A stretch of DNA of 64,000 nt, taken from the NCBI RefSeq assembly GCF_024171725.1, contig NZ_JAMTCG010000006.1, positions 186,001-250,000 on the forward strand. The letters are read 5' to 3'. The stretch comes from Williamsia serinedens (GTDB lineage Bacteria; Actinomycetota; Actinomycetes; Mycobacteriales; Mycobacteriaceae). The number at the start of each line of letters is the position of its first letter. Within the stretch, counting starts at the first letter, position 1. Below the pieces are notes generated by a model that saw only the letters and a list, made by a program, of their open reading frames with translations, had not been told where the DNA came from and did no database searches. The position numbers were made by a program, and so were the translations under genes. This document shows, piece after piece, positions 27,101 through 37,674 of the stretch.

Positions 27101-28065
27101 CGGTCGGCGACGGCGCGTTCCTCGCCGACGACACGATGGTCGCCTCCTACGAGCTCGGCGGCGGCTGGGTGCACATCGACGAGGCGCGGATCGGCAAGCG
27201 CGCCTTCCTCGGCAACTCCGGGATGACCGGCCCGGGGCGCAAGGTCCCGAAGAACAGCCTCGTCGCGGTGCTGTCGGCGACGCCCGACAAGGCGAAGTCC
27301 GGGACGAGTTGGCTCGGCAGCCCGCCCGTGCGGCTGCGCCGCGCCGTCGCCGACACCGACAGCTCGCGCACCTTCGACCCGCCGCGGCGACTGAAGGTGG
27401 CGCGCGCCGCCGTCGAGACCCTGCGCCTGATCCCCGTGATGATCAGCTTCGGGCTCGGACTCTTCGTCCTGATCGGCCTGCAGTACATCGCGTCGCAGTC
27501 GGCGTTCTGGGTGGCCGGTCTCGTCAGCGGACTGGTGCTGCTGGTCGCCGGCGCCTCGGCCTGCTGCATCGCCGCGGCCGCCAAATGGGCGGTCGTCGGG
27601 CGCATCTCGGCGGGTGAACACCCGCTGTGGAGTTCGTTCGTGTGGCGCAACGAGCTGTCGGACGCGTTCGTCGAGACCGTCGCGGCCCCGTGGTTCGCCA
27701 ACGCCGCGACCGGCACGCCGATCCTGAACCTGTGGCTGCGCATGCTCGGCGCGACGATCGGTCGGGGCGTCTGGTGCGAGACCTACTGGCTGCCCGAGGC
27801 CGACCTCGTGACGCTCGGCGACGGCGCCACCGTCCAGCGCGGCTGCGTCGTGCAGACACACCTCTTCCACGACCGCGTGATGGCGATGGACTCCGTCACC
27901 GTGGCGGCCGGGGCGACGCTCGGCCCGCACTGCGTCGCACTCCCGGCCTCGGGGCTCGGCGAGTCGGCCACCGTGGGTCCGGCGTCGTTGGTGATGCGCG
28001 GTGACGTCGTGCCGGCGCACACCCGATGGCAGGGCAATCCCATCGCGCCCTGGTCGGGGCGGTGA
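24142..28065 (+). CDS. Pls-type membrane nonribosomal peptide synthetase
   Basis: 1307 residues from GTG 24142, chosen for its GGAAAGGA ribosome site; ATG 24076 is possible. Adenylation domain about 40-505: FTSGSTGTPKG (about 171), FDASCEEMW (about 224), YGPTEATV (about 313), SGKVDR (about 499). Carrier domain about 515-590 with FFAEGGGSLAA as pantetheine site. No condensation or thioesterase domain follows. Instead there are three membrane helix pairs (about 615-690, 847-923, 1093-1153) alternating with three soluble domains with left-handed beta-helix, acyltransferase-like repeats. This is the layout of epsilon-poly-lysine synthetase Pls. Aligned to PheA, the ten specificity residues read D-A-E-S-I-G-T-V-V-K, close to a lysine code remembered from BacB (DAESIGSVCK). 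A homopolymer of lysine or another basic amino acid is inferred. Confidence 0.85.
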   Translation: MDVTATPSRHPAPSEPGPPAPPQFLASASAPAPRTLIDVLRETAQAHPQAAAVDDGEAVLSYAELLEAVEEGASWMAAQGITRGDRIGIRMPSGSRSLYLSILSTLAAGAAYVPVDVDDPDERADLVFGEAGVAAVVDANGLHRSQSVRDRVVPADVATSDLAPTPADDAWVIFTSGSTGTPKGVAVTHRNAAAFVDAEARMFLRDDPIGPGDRVLAGLSVAFDASCEEMWLAWRHGACLVPAPRSLVRSGMDLGPWLVARDITVVSTVPTLAALWPAEALEAVRLLIFGGEACPPELGERLAVPGREVWNTYGPTEATVVACAAPLTGRGPVRIGLPLDGWDLAVVDPSGRPVAEGETGELVIGGVGLARYLDPAKDAEKYSPMPTLGWDRAYRSGDLVRLEPEGLVFAGRADDQVKVGGRRIELGEIDNALQHLPGVGGAAAAVRKTAAGNSLLVGYLVSTDPDFDVDAAHDLLVEQLPAAMVPRLALVDELPTRTSGKVDRAALPWPLPGPAGGDGDDDLTATERWVADRWTAVLGVTIAAADVDFFAEGGGSLAAAQLVTALRERYPEVTVADLYDHPRLGALAEMLDDTSPQTSAVEARDVTPTPRRAGIAQILLSVPLTTLTGLQWATWLGVANNVAAQLTDVPWLISVNWWVLLVAFVVFITPVGRMAIAVAGCRLLLAGVRPGRHPRGGGVHLRLWVAERLTEASGAANLAGAPWMIYFARALGAEIGHGVDLHTLPPVTGMLTLGDGSSVEPEVDLAGWWIDGDVVHIGDIEIGERATVGARSTLLPGARVGRDAVVDPGSAVIGKVKARQRWAGSPAVKIGKATTHWPTERPPRRSWWVPVYGLSSVVLAGVPLVALAAGLGVIASWAIHADRLRDVALRALILLPAATVVSLLVFAAITALGVRALSIGLRQGYHPVRSRIGWQVWATERLMDSARTYLFPLYASLLTPVWFRLLGADIGKGTEISTALVIPKFTSVGDGAFLADDTMVASYELGGGWVHIDEARIGKRAFLGNSGMTGPGRKVPKNSLVAVLSATPDKAKSGTSWLGSPPVRLRRAVADTDSSRTFDPPRRLKVARAAVETLRLIPVMISFGLGLFVLIGLQYIASQSAFWVAGLVSGLVLLVAGASACCIAAAAKWAVVGRISAGEHPLWSSFVWRNELSDAFVETVAAPWFANAATGTPILNLWLRMLGATIGRGVWCETYWLPEADLVTLGDGATVQRGCVVQTHLFHDRVMAMDSVTVAAGATLGPHCVALPASGLGESATVGPASLVMRGDVVPAHTRWQGNPIAPWSGR

Positions 28066-28080
28066 CGCGGCGGCACAGAC

Positions 28081-28146
28081 GAGATCTGCCCCGAGAAGCG
28101 ACCCCGCGGCTCATCGCCGTCGGGAGTGCCTCACGGGGCAGATCTC
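28081..28146. repeat. 13-bp perfect inverted repeat between convergent genes
   Basis: GAGATCTGCCCCG (28081-28093) and CGGGGCAGATCTC (28134-28146) are perfect inverted copies around a 40-base loop. It lies between the ends of the synthetase gene (28065) and the DoxX gene (28159). A bidirectional terminator is possible, although no T-run follows either arm. Confidence 0.7.
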
Positions 28147-28158
28147 AGCGGGTGCGGT

Positions 28159-28575
28159 CTAGGTGCGCGCGCGGCGGCGGTTGAGCAGGTATCCGTCGAC
28201 ACCGGTCCGGCCGGTGTTCACCAGGCCGACCGCGACGAGGGCGGCGATGAGGGCGAGCGGGAACTCGTAGCCACCGTCGCTGTTCCAGAAGCCCTTGTCG
28301 GCGTGGACGGTGATGATCGCGCCGGCCATGTCGACGATGAGCAGGATCGAGACGAGCGGGACCAGCACGCCGACGATGAGCAGGATGCCGCCGACGAACT
28401 CGACCCACGTGGCGTAGTGCGCGCTGAACTCGGGGAACGGCACGTCCATGGCCCGGAATCCCTTCTCGGTGGCCGAGATCCCGTTGGTGTGCAGCTTCTG
28501 CCACCCGTGCATGATGAAGATGATCCCGAGGATCACGCGGGCGACCAGTGACGTGAGACTCCGTGACGAATCCAT
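28159..28575 (-). CDS. DoxX family membrane protein
   Basis: 138 residues with four predicted membrane helices: LVARVILGIIFIMHGWQKL near the N-terminus (the HGWQK motif is typical of DoxX), VGGILLIVGVLVPLVSILLI in the middle, and LIAALVAVGLVNTG near the end. DoxX proteins are small quinone-related membrane proteins. In mycobacteria a relative works with superoxide dismutase and a thiosulfate-linked protein, but none of those genes is adjacent here. The role is therefore open. It is convergent with the synthetase gene and divergent from the M1 peptidase. Confidence 0.88.
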   Translation of the reverse strand: MDSSRSLTSLVARVILGIIFIMHGWQKLHTNGISATEKGFRAMDVPFPEFSAHYATWVEFVGGILLIVGVLVPLVSILLIVDMAGAIITVHADKGFWNSDGGYEFPLALIAALVAVGLVNTGRTGVDGYLLNRRRART

Positions 28576-28793
28576 GGGGCGGGTGTCCTCTCGGGGTGGT
28601 GTGCCGGTGTCCGGTTGGTCGGACTCGACCCGCCGGGGACGCTACCGTGCGGTCGCGACGAAGGGAAGCCTAACCGGTCCGCGGTCCGTTTACGCGCCAG
28701 GGCCGACGCCGACGACCCCGCCCGTCCCGCGAGCCTCACTACCGCCGGGTAACGTCGTGCACCACAGCAGCGCGGCCGGCGAGCGGAGGATCG

Positions 28794-30161
28794 GTGCCGG
28801 GCAAGTCCCACAAGCATGGTTCGGCCACGACCGGCGGGCCCCTTCTCGGTGACCCCACCGACGGCATCGACCCCTACCTGCCCGGCAACGGCAACCTCGG
28901 TTACCGCGTCAGCCGCTACGAGCTGGACCTCGAGTACAAGGTCGCCAGCAACCGACTGTCCGGCACGGCGACGCTGACCGCGACGGCCATCGCGCACGTC
29001 GGCCGGTTCACGGTCGACCTGGCGAGCCACCTGTCGGTGTCGAAGGTGAGCGTCAACGGGTCCCGCCCGTCGCGGTACACGCACCGGTCGGGGAAGCTGT
29101 CGATCACCCCGGCGCACGCACTGCCGCCGGGTGCGGCCATGACCGTCGAGATCAAGTACGGCGGGTCGCCCCGGCCCATCCGCGGGCCGTGGGGCGAGGT
29201 CGGCTTCGAGGAACTGACCGAGGGTGCGCTCTGTGCGAACCAGCCCAACGGCGCAGCGTCGTGGTTCCCCTGCGACGACCACCCGGCGTCGAAGGCGTCG
29301 TACCAGATCGCGATCACCACCGAGTCGCCGTACACGGCCGTCGCGAACGGCACGCTCGTCCGCAAGCGCACCAAGGCCGCGATGACGACCTGGGTGTACG
29401 AGCAGGTGGAGCCGATGGCCACCTACCTCGCGACCGTCTCGATCGGGCCATACGAGAAGAAGTCGTTGGCGCGCAAGCCCGTACCGATCTGCGCGGTGCT
29501 CCCGTCGCGACTCACCGACACGTTCGCGCACGACTTCGGTCGCCAGCGCGAGATGATGACCGCGTTCTGCGACATGTTCGGGCCCTACCCCTTCCCCGAG
29601 TACACCGTCGTGGTCACCGACGACAACCTCGAGATCCCGATCGAGGCGCAGGGGATGTCGACGTTCGGCGCCAACCACTGCGACGGTCGCCGCGGGTCGG
29701 AGCGACTGGTCGCCCACGAACTCGCCCACCAGTGGTTCGGCAACTCCCTGACCCTCACCCGCTGGCGCGACATCTGGCTGCACGAGGGGTTCGCCTGCTA
29801 CAGCGAGTGGTTGTGGGCTGAACGGGCCGGCGACGACACCGCCGACGCGCTGGCGAGGTCACACCACAAGCGGCTCGCGTCGCAGCGCCAGGACCTGCTG
29901 CTGTCCGATCCCGGCGCCGAGAAGATGTTCGACGACCGCGTCTACAAGCGTGGCGCACTGACGCTGCACGCGCTGCGGCTGACCATCGGCGACGACGCGT
30001 TCTTCGACCTGCTGCGCGACTGGACGCACGAGTACCGGTACAGCTCGGTCACCACCGACGACTTCGTCGGGGTGGCGGCCCGCCACACGGACCTGTCGCT
30101 GACGGAGTTGTGGGACGCCTGGCTGCACTCGACGCCGCTGCCGGATCTTCCCGACGCCTGA
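28794..30161 (+). CDS. M1-family metallopeptidase
   Basis: 455 residues from a GTG with GGAGGA as ribosome site. The M1 zinc site is intact: HELAHQWFGN and, 18 residues on, WLHEGFACYSEW supplying the third ligand Glu. The GAMEN-type exopeptidase loop appears as EAQGMSTFG, that is AQGMS replacing GAMEN. At about 455 residues it holds the N-terminal beta domain and catalytic domain but not the long C-terminal helical domain of pepN. No signal peptide is seen; the N-terminus is hydrophilic. Aminopeptidase activity on peptides is expected, specificity unknown. Confidence 0.92.
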   Translation: MPGKSHKHGSATTGGPLLGDPTDGIDPYLPGNGNLGYRVSRYELDLEYKVASNRLSGTATLTATAIAHVGRFTVDLASHLSVSKVSVNGSRPSRYTHRSGKLSITPAHALPPGAAMTVEIKYGGSPRPIRGPWGEVGFEELTEGALCANQPNGAASWFPCDDHPASKASYQIAITTESPYTAVANGTLVRKRTKAAMTTWVYEQVEPMATYLATVSIGPYEKKSLARKPVPICAVLPSRLTDTFAHDFGRQREMMTAFCDMFGPYPFPEYTVVVTDDNLEIPIEAQGMSTFGANHCDGRRGSERLVAHELAHQWFGNSLTLTRWRDIWLHEGFACYSEWLWAERAGDDTADALARSHHKRLASQRQDLLLSDPGAEKMFDDRVYKRGALTLHALRLTIGDDAFFDLLRDWTHEYRYSSVTTDDFVGVAARHTDLSLTELWDAWLHSTPLPDLPDA

Positions 30162-30174
30162 CGGGTCACCGGCC

Positions 30175-30352
30175 GCCGAGCGTGCCACAACCGGTCGCCC
30201 AGCGTGCGGTAGATCCCGTCGGCCGTGCAGAAAAGACACGCCGAGCGTGCAGTCGTTCCGCTACGGCGGATCGAGTGCACACTCGGCGGTGATTTTCTGC
30301 CCGCTCGGCGGAATCTACTGCACGCTCGGCGCGCGATGTCGGCACGGTCGGC
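30175..30352. repeat. mirror-symmetric array of 22-bp repeats between convergent genes
   Basis: An 11-bp motif GCCGAGCGTGC (and variants) starts at 30175, 30197, 30218 and 30240. The complement orientation GCACGCTCGGC (and variants) starts at 30277, 30299, 30320 and 30342. Steps within each half are 21 or 22 bp, and the halves mirror about position 30263. Four copies face each way between the ends of the M1 peptidase gene (30161) and the DUF5709 gene (30371). The design matches the array at 12.5 kb but the motif differs. It could form stacked hairpins or act as a protein-binding array or bidirectional terminator. Confidence 0.85.
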
Positions 30353-30370
30353 GGGGTCACCCCCGCGAGG

Positions 30371-30865
30371 TCAGGACAGCTGGTCGGACGGGAGGGTGTG
30401 CACCGCAGCCTCTTCCGCAGATGCCGCACCTGCGTCGATCCCGGCGTCGGAGGCGACCTCCTGGTGCGTGGTGTGGTCCACCCCGCCGTCGGGTCCGACG
30501 AGTCGGCCCGAGCGGTCGTCGCCGGTCTCCGGGTCGTACTCCTCGATCTCGTCGATGTCCTCGGTGATGTCGTCGTCGTTCTCCGGCACCCGCGGCGTCG
30601 TGTCCTCGTGGAACGCGACCTCGGTGGCGGGATCCGGCTCCTCCTCGGCGAGGTGCTGGTCCAGCGACTCGCCCTCGCGCTGCTCCTCGGCGGTCAACCC
30701 GTACCGCGTCGCCGGGCTCGGCTTCTCCGGCGGGGAGATCCCCTCGTCGAGGATGTCGTCGACACCCCGGTCGTCGAGGGTGTCCTCGGGTTGCAGCTGG
30801 TCGTCGGGGTCGTAGTTGTAGTCCCCGTCGGATCCCTCGGAGATGCTCTCGACGTCGTCCTTCAT
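30371..30865 (-). CDS. DUF5709 family acidic protein
   Basis: 164 residues from the ATG in MKDDVESISEGSDGD, with AGGGTGG upstream; a GTG 21 bp earlier is possible. It is strongly acidic, with the DUF5709 signature YNYDPDDQLQPEDTL, DRGVDDILDEGISPPEKP and GLTAEEQREGESLDQHLAEE. It appears soluble and probably largely disordered. Function unknown; the family is confined to actinobacteria. It lies 42 bp behind rmlC on the same strand and may be cotranscribed. Confidence 0.85.
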   Translation of the reverse strand: MKDDVESISEGSDGDYNYDPDDQLQPEDTLDDRGVDDILDEGISPPEKPSPATRYGLTAEEQREGESLDQHLAEEEPDPATEVAFHEDTTPRVPENDDDITEDIDEIEEYDPETGDDRSGRLVGPDGGVDHTTHQEVASDAGIDAGAASAEEAAVHTLPSDQLS

Positions 30866-30907
30866 GTCGTCCACCCTGCCACGCACGACGCGGGCCGGGC
30901 CAGCAGC

Positions 30908-31528
30908 TCAGTCGACCGCGATGCTTCGCAAGAATTCCGTGACCGACTCGGCGGTCGGTAACGATCCGGACTCGCGCGCCTGCGACAGCGTCGGGGCCGC
31001 GGTGTCCTTCTCCGACAGGCGGAACTCGAGGGCCGACCCGTCGCGGGCCGTCGTGGGCCAGGTGATCCCGACCTCGGGGTCGAGCGGGTGGATCCCGTGT
31101 TCGCCGCTCGGGTTGTAGCCGGTGGAGCAGAGGTAGGTCACGGTGCTGTCGTCCTCGAGGGCGCAGAACGCGTGCCCCAACCCCTCGGAGAGGAAGATCG
31201 CCCGCCGGTCGGTGTCGTCGAGGAGAACCGAGTCCCATTGCCCGAACGTCGGCGATCCGACGCGGATGTCCACGACGACGTCGAGCACGGCCCCGCGTGG
31301 GCACACGACGTACTTCGCCTGACCCGGAGGCACATCGGCGAAGTGCACACCCCGCAGCGTCCCCGCCGCGGACACCGACAGGTTGACCTGGGCGAGGTCG
31401 AGTCGTCGCCCGGTCGCCTGCTGCAGTGCGTCGGCCTTGAAGGCCTCGAGGAAGACACCGCGCGGATCACCGAACTGGCGCGGGGTGACCTCCCAGGCAC
31501 CGTCGATCGACAGCGGGCGGATCTCCAC
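30908..31528 (-). CDS. rmlC: dTDP-4-dehydrorhamnose 3,5-epimerase
   Basis: 206 residues from a GTG, 3 bp after rmlA. A cupin fold with FGDPRGVFLEAFKAD at the front, LRGVHFADVPPGQAKYV carrying the catalytic His and substrate Arg/Lys positions, FLSEGLGHAFCALEDD, and TGYNPSGEHGIHPLDPEVGI near the end with the conserved Tyr. It converts dTDP-4-keto-6-deoxyglucose to the rhamno form in dTDP-rhamnose synthesis. In mycolata rhamnose joins arabinogalactan to peptidoglycan, so this is envelope metabolism. No rmlD is visible in the window. Confidence 0.95.
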   Translation of the reverse strand: MEIRPLSIDGAWEVTPRQFGDPRGVFLEAFKADALQQATGRRLDLAQVNLSVSAAGTLRGVHFADVPPGQAKYVVCPRGAVLDVVVDIRVGSPTFGQWDSVLLDDTDRRAIFLSEGLGHAFCALEDDSTVTYLCSTGYNPSGEHGIHPLDPEVGITWPTTARDGSALEFRLSEKDTAAPTLSQARESGSLPTAESVTEFLRSIAVD

Positions 31529-31531
31529 GCC

Positions 31532-34118
<2,587 letters not shown>

Positions 34119-34149
34119 GGGGCCACGATACCGACCGGAAGTCAATTCT

Positions 34150-34194
34150 TGAGTATCCACTCAGAATGTGCGATGTTTCCTGAGCACGTACTCA
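34150..34194. promoter_or_regulatory. two TetR-type palindromic operators
   Basis: TGAGT-ATCC-ACTCA (34150-34163) and TGAG-CACGTA-CTCA (34181-34194) are inverted repeats with centres 31 bp apart, within the 90-bp divergent gap. The second ends 14 bp before the exporter's ATG. Two sites at about three helical turns match the arrangement at the other two TetR units in the window. Confidence 0.75.
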
Positions 34195-34208
34195 GACCTG
34201 GAGGCTCC

Positions 34209-35756
34209 ATGGCCCGGAAGTGGCTCACCCTGACCGCCGTGTGCACAGGGGTGTTCATGCTCCTGCTCGACGTCACGATCGTGAACGTGGCGCTCCCCGA
34301 CATCCAGTCCGACCTCGACTCGAACCTGTCGGACCTGCAGTGGGTCGTCGACGCCTACGCGCTGTCGCTGGCGGCCCTGCTGCTCACGTCGGGGACCATC
34401 GCCGACATCGTCGGCCGACGTCTCGTGTTCGCGACCGGGATCGTGGTGTTCACCGTCGGGTCGCTCGCCTGCGGTCTGGCCCCGAACATCCTGACGCTCA
34501 TCGTGGCCCGGCTCGCCCAGGGCGTCGGCGGCGCGATCATGTTCGCCACCGCCCTGGCCCTGCTCGCGCAGGCGTTCCCGCCCCGCGAACGCGGCACCGC
34601 GTTCGGCGTCTTCGGCGCGGTCACCGGTGTCTCGGTGGCCGTGGGTCCGGTACTCGGCGGCGTGCTCACCACCGGCCTGTCCTGGCACTGGATCTTCTTC
34701 GTCAACATCCCCGTCGGCGTGGTCGCTCTCGTCATCACCCTCGTCGGCGTGGACGAGTCGAAGGCGCCCGGCACACATGGCATCGACTGGCTCGGATGTG
34801 TGACCTTCAGCGCCGCACTGGCTTTCCTGGTCTTCGGACTGATCCGCAGCCACGCCGACGGCTGGGGCTCGCTCCAGGTCGCCGGATCCCTCGCCGCCGC
34901 CGCGGTGCTGCTGGTCGTGTTCGCCGTGGTGGAGCGGATGGTCACCGAACCGATGGTCGACGCCTCCCTGTTCCGGGTGCCGACCTTCACCGGCGGACTC
35001 ATCGCGGCGTGGGGCATCTCGGCGGCCATGTTCTCCCTGCTGACGTACATCGTCATCTACCTGCAGGGGACGATGGGCTACTCCGCGCTGCAGGCGGGGC
35101 TCTACTTCCTGCCGTTCTCCGGCCTGGTGTTCGTCTCGGCGGCGGTCGCCGGTCGACTCTCCGACAAGGTCCCCGCCCGGTGGCTCATCACTCCAGGCTT
35201 CCTGCTGGTGGCCGTCGGCCTCCTCCTCATGCGGGGCACGGACCCGACGGGCGGCTGGACGCAGTTCATCCCCGGGTTCGTCGTCGCCGGCATCGGCACG
35301 GGACTGATCAACGTGCCGCTCGCGTCGACCGCGGTCGGCGTCGTCGAGCAGGCGCGCGCCGGCATGGCGTCGGGGATGAACTCGACGTTCCGGCAGATCG
35401 GCATCGCGACCGGGGTCGCGCTTCTCGGCAGCCTGCTCGCCTCACGGATCAGTTCCGACGTCCAGCAGAACCTCGCCGGGACACCGCTGGCCGCGCGGGG
35501 ACGGGACATCGGCGACGCGGTCGCGAACGGTGCCGCCGGACAGGTGATCGCGGCGGTGCCCCCGCCGTTGCGCGAGCTCGTCGCCGACCGCGCCGGTCGC
35601 GGATACGCCGACGCCCTCGACCTCATCCTGCTCGTCGCGACGTGCATAGCGGTGGCGGCGGCGCTGTGTTCGGCGCTGCTCATCCGGTCGAAGGACTTCC
35701 ATGCGGCCCGCGTCGAGGCGGACAGCGACGCGGGGCTCGCCACCGCCGACTCCTGA
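34209..35756 (+). CDS. MFS drug exporter, DHA2 family (14 helices)
   Basis: 515 residues, ATG with TGGAGG ribosome site. About 14 membrane helices. The first helix has LLLDVTIVNVALPDIQSDL (motif D1, typical of DHA2 proton antiporters), the 2-3 loop GTIADIVGRRLVFATG (motif A), and helix 5 GAVTGVSVAVGPVLGGVL (motif C, antiporter). Relatives in actinobacteria include EmrB-, LfrA- and Stp-type pumps. It exports lipophilic drugs or metabolites; the substrate cannot be named. It is paired with the divergent TetR. Confidence 0.94.
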   Translation: MARKWLTLTAVCTGVFMLLLDVTIVNVALPDIQSDLDSNLSDLQWVVDAYALSLAALLLTSGTIADIVGRRLVFATGIVVFTVGSLACGLAPNILTLIVARLAQGVGGAIMFATALALLAQAFPPRERGTAFGVFGAVTGVSVAVGPVLGGVLTTGLSWHWIFFVNIPVGVVALVITLVGVDESKAPGTHGIDWLGCVTFSAALAFLVFGLIRSHADGWGSLQVAGSLAAAAVLLVVFAVVERMVTEPMVDASLFRVPTFTGGLIAAWGISAAMFSLLTYIVIYLQGTMGYSALQAGLYFLPFSGLVFVSAAVAGRLSDKVPARWLITPGFLLVAVGLLLMRGTDPTGGWTQFIPGFVVAGIGTGLINVPLASTAVGVVEQARAGMASGMNSTFRQIGIATGVALLGSLLASRISSDVQQNLAGTPLAARGRDIGDAVANGAAGQVIAAVPPPLRELVADRAGRGYADALDLILLVATCIAVAAALCSALLIRSKDFHAARVEADSDAGLATADS

Positions 35757-35826
35757 GACCGGCCCGCACCGGGCGATCTCCGCGAAACGCCTCCTTCGGG
35801 CGCCGTGACCGGGCAATACTGAGACC

Positions 35827-37674
35827 ATGACAACGTCGGTTGGTGTGGTTTTGGCGGCACCGGGGTCCGAAGGCGGCGGCGCGGCGCTCGATCAGGTCTT
35901 CGGTATGAGCGCGGCCGCCGCCGTCGTCTCGTTGGCCCTGCTGTGGATCGGCTGGCGCCACCGCACCCGCAGGATCACGTGGCTCTCCCGGCTCGGCGCC
36001 TGGGCCGGACGGATCGTCAACCGTCCCGGGTGGGCGGCGCTGCCCGTCGGCATGTTCATCTCGACGATCGTCTGCGCCCTGTTCGGTTTCCTCTGGGACG
36101 TCAGCCTGCACGTCGGCAAGGGCCGCGACGCCGGGCCCCTGGCGAACCCGGCCCACTACTTCATCCTCGTGGGCCTGTTCTTCCTCTTCATCGCGGGGAT
36201 GCTGTCGATCTTCCTGCCGTACGAGCGGCCCGGACGTGCGGCCATCCGCATCACCCGCCGGTGGTACGCGCCCGTCGGTGGCGTGCTGCTCGCCGGATGC
36301 GGGCTCTACGCACTCATCGGGTTCCCGCTCGACGACATCTGGCACCGCATCTTCGGTCAGGACGTCACCCTGTGGGGGCCCACGCACCTCATGCTCATCG
36401 GTGGCGCGGGCATGTCGTTGATGGCGCTGCTGCTCCTCGAGCGCGAGGGGCGATCGGCGATGGGCGACGCCGCCCCGAAGGACTCCCGCGGGGTGTGGCT
36501 GATGCGCTGCACCGCGTTCGGCGGACTCGTCATCGGTCTGTCGGTGTTCCAGATCGAGTACGACTTCGGCGTCGAGCAGTTCCGACTGGTGTTGCAGCCG
36601 ATGATGATCGCGGGCGCCGCGGCGTTCGCTCTCGTCGCCGCCCGCATCACCCTCGGGCCGGGTGCCGCGCTGATCGCCGCTGTCTCGGCCGCTCTCATCC
36701 GTGGCGCCGTGGCGCTCGTCGTGGGCCCCGGGCTGGGCGCACCGATCAACTTCTTCGCCCTGTACGTCGGCCCGGCCCTGGTCGTCGAACTCATCGCGCT
36801 GACACCCCTGATCCGACGCCCGGTCCTCTTCGGCGCTGTCGCGGGGCTGGGCATCGGCACCGTCGGCCTCTGGCTGGAGTCGTTCTGGATCGACGGCGTC
36901 TACCACTACCCGTGGCCTCGCAGCATGTGGGGCGAGGCGCTCGCCATGGCCGTCCCCGTCGCCGTCGGCATGGGTGTGTGCGGCGCCCTGATGGGCATCG
37001 TCCTCACCGGGAACCGTCTGCCACGGCCGAAGCTCGCCGGCGTCGCGGTGGCGGTCACCGTCCTGATCATCGGCGGTGCCGTCGCGAACGGCCTGCGCGT
37101 CGACGTCCCCGCCGACGCCCGCGCGTCGATGACCCTGACGCCGGCGGCGTCGGTGGACGGCGAGACCCGCGCCACGGCCGTCGTCGCCATCTCCCCCACC
37201 GACCTCGTCTCCGACGACCCCGAGTGGGTGACGATCCTGTCCTGGCAGGGCGGCCTCGACAAGTCCCGCGGGCTGCTCATCGACCCGCTCGAGAAGATCG
37301 GACCCGGGCTCTACCGGTCGACGCAGTCGTTCCCGACGTCCGGCTCGTGGAAGACCCTGCTGCGCGTCCAGGACGGGACGACGATGACCGCCGTGCCGAT
37401 CTACCTGCCGGCCGATCCCGGCATCGGCGCGCAGGAGGTGACGGCCGACCCCCAGATGACCCGACCGTTCGTCAAGGAGATCACGATCCTCCAGCGCGAG
37501 AGGACGTTCGACTACCCCAGCTGGCTGTACGGCGCCGCGTCCCTGGTGGTGCTGGTGTGCTCGATCATCCTCATCACGGCGCTGGCGTGGGGCGCCGCGC
37601 GGATCAACCGCGCCGACGCCGCGGGGGTCCGCGCCCGGGACACCGAGCCCGAGCCGGTCGAGCCGCGCACGTGA
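35827..37674 (+). CDS. large polytopic membrane protein of unknown function
   Basis: 615 residues. About ten hydrophobic helices fill residues 25-430 (LPVGMFISTIVCALFGFLWD, AHYFILVGLFFLFIAGMLSI, LWGPTHLMLIGGAGMSLMAL and others). A soluble external domain follows at about 440-560 (ADARASMTLTPAAS, FPTSGSWKTLLRVQDG), then one last helix (about 568-592) and an acidic tail. Conserved-looking His and Trp residues occur within helices (HVGKG, GPTHLM, YHYPWPRS). I do not recognise the family. The stop codon overlaps the next start (GTGA), so the three genes from here to 39187 are translationally coupled and probably form one complex. Confidence 0.8.
   Translation: MTTSVGVVLAAPGSEGGGAALDQVFGMSAAAAVVSLALLWIGWRHRTRRITWLSRLGAWAGRIVNRPGWAALPVGMFISTIVCALFGFLWDVSLHVGKGRDAGPLANPAHYFILVGLFFLFIAGMLSIFLPYERPGRAAIRITRRWYAPVGGVLLAGCGLYALIGFPLDDIWHRIFGQDVTLWGPTHLMLIGGAGMSLMALLLLEREGRSAMGDAAPKDSRGVWLMRCTAFGGLVIGLSVFQIEYDFGVEQFRLVLQPMMIAGAAAFALVAARITLGPGAALIAAVSAALIRGAVALVVGPGLGAPINFFALYVGPALVVELIALTPLIRRPVLFGAVAGLGIGTVGLWLESFWIDGVYHYPWPRSMWGEALAMAVPVAVGMGVCGALMGIVLTGNRLPRPKLAGVAVAVTVLIIGGAVANGLRVDVPADARASMTLTPAASVDGETRATAVVAISPTDLVSDDPEWVTILSWQGGLDKSRGLLIDPLEKIGPGLYRSTQSFPTSGSWKTLLRVQDGTTMTAVPIYLPADPGIGAQEVTADPQMTRPFVKEITILQRERTFDYPSWLYGAASLVVLVCSIILITALAWGAARINRADAAGVRARDTEPEPVEPRT

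Noticed and set aside
25564-28020. 818-codon open frame antisense to the peptide synthetase
   Set aside because: The translation is His/Arg/Gly-rich noise with no motif, while the plus strand encodes a clear multidomain enzyme.
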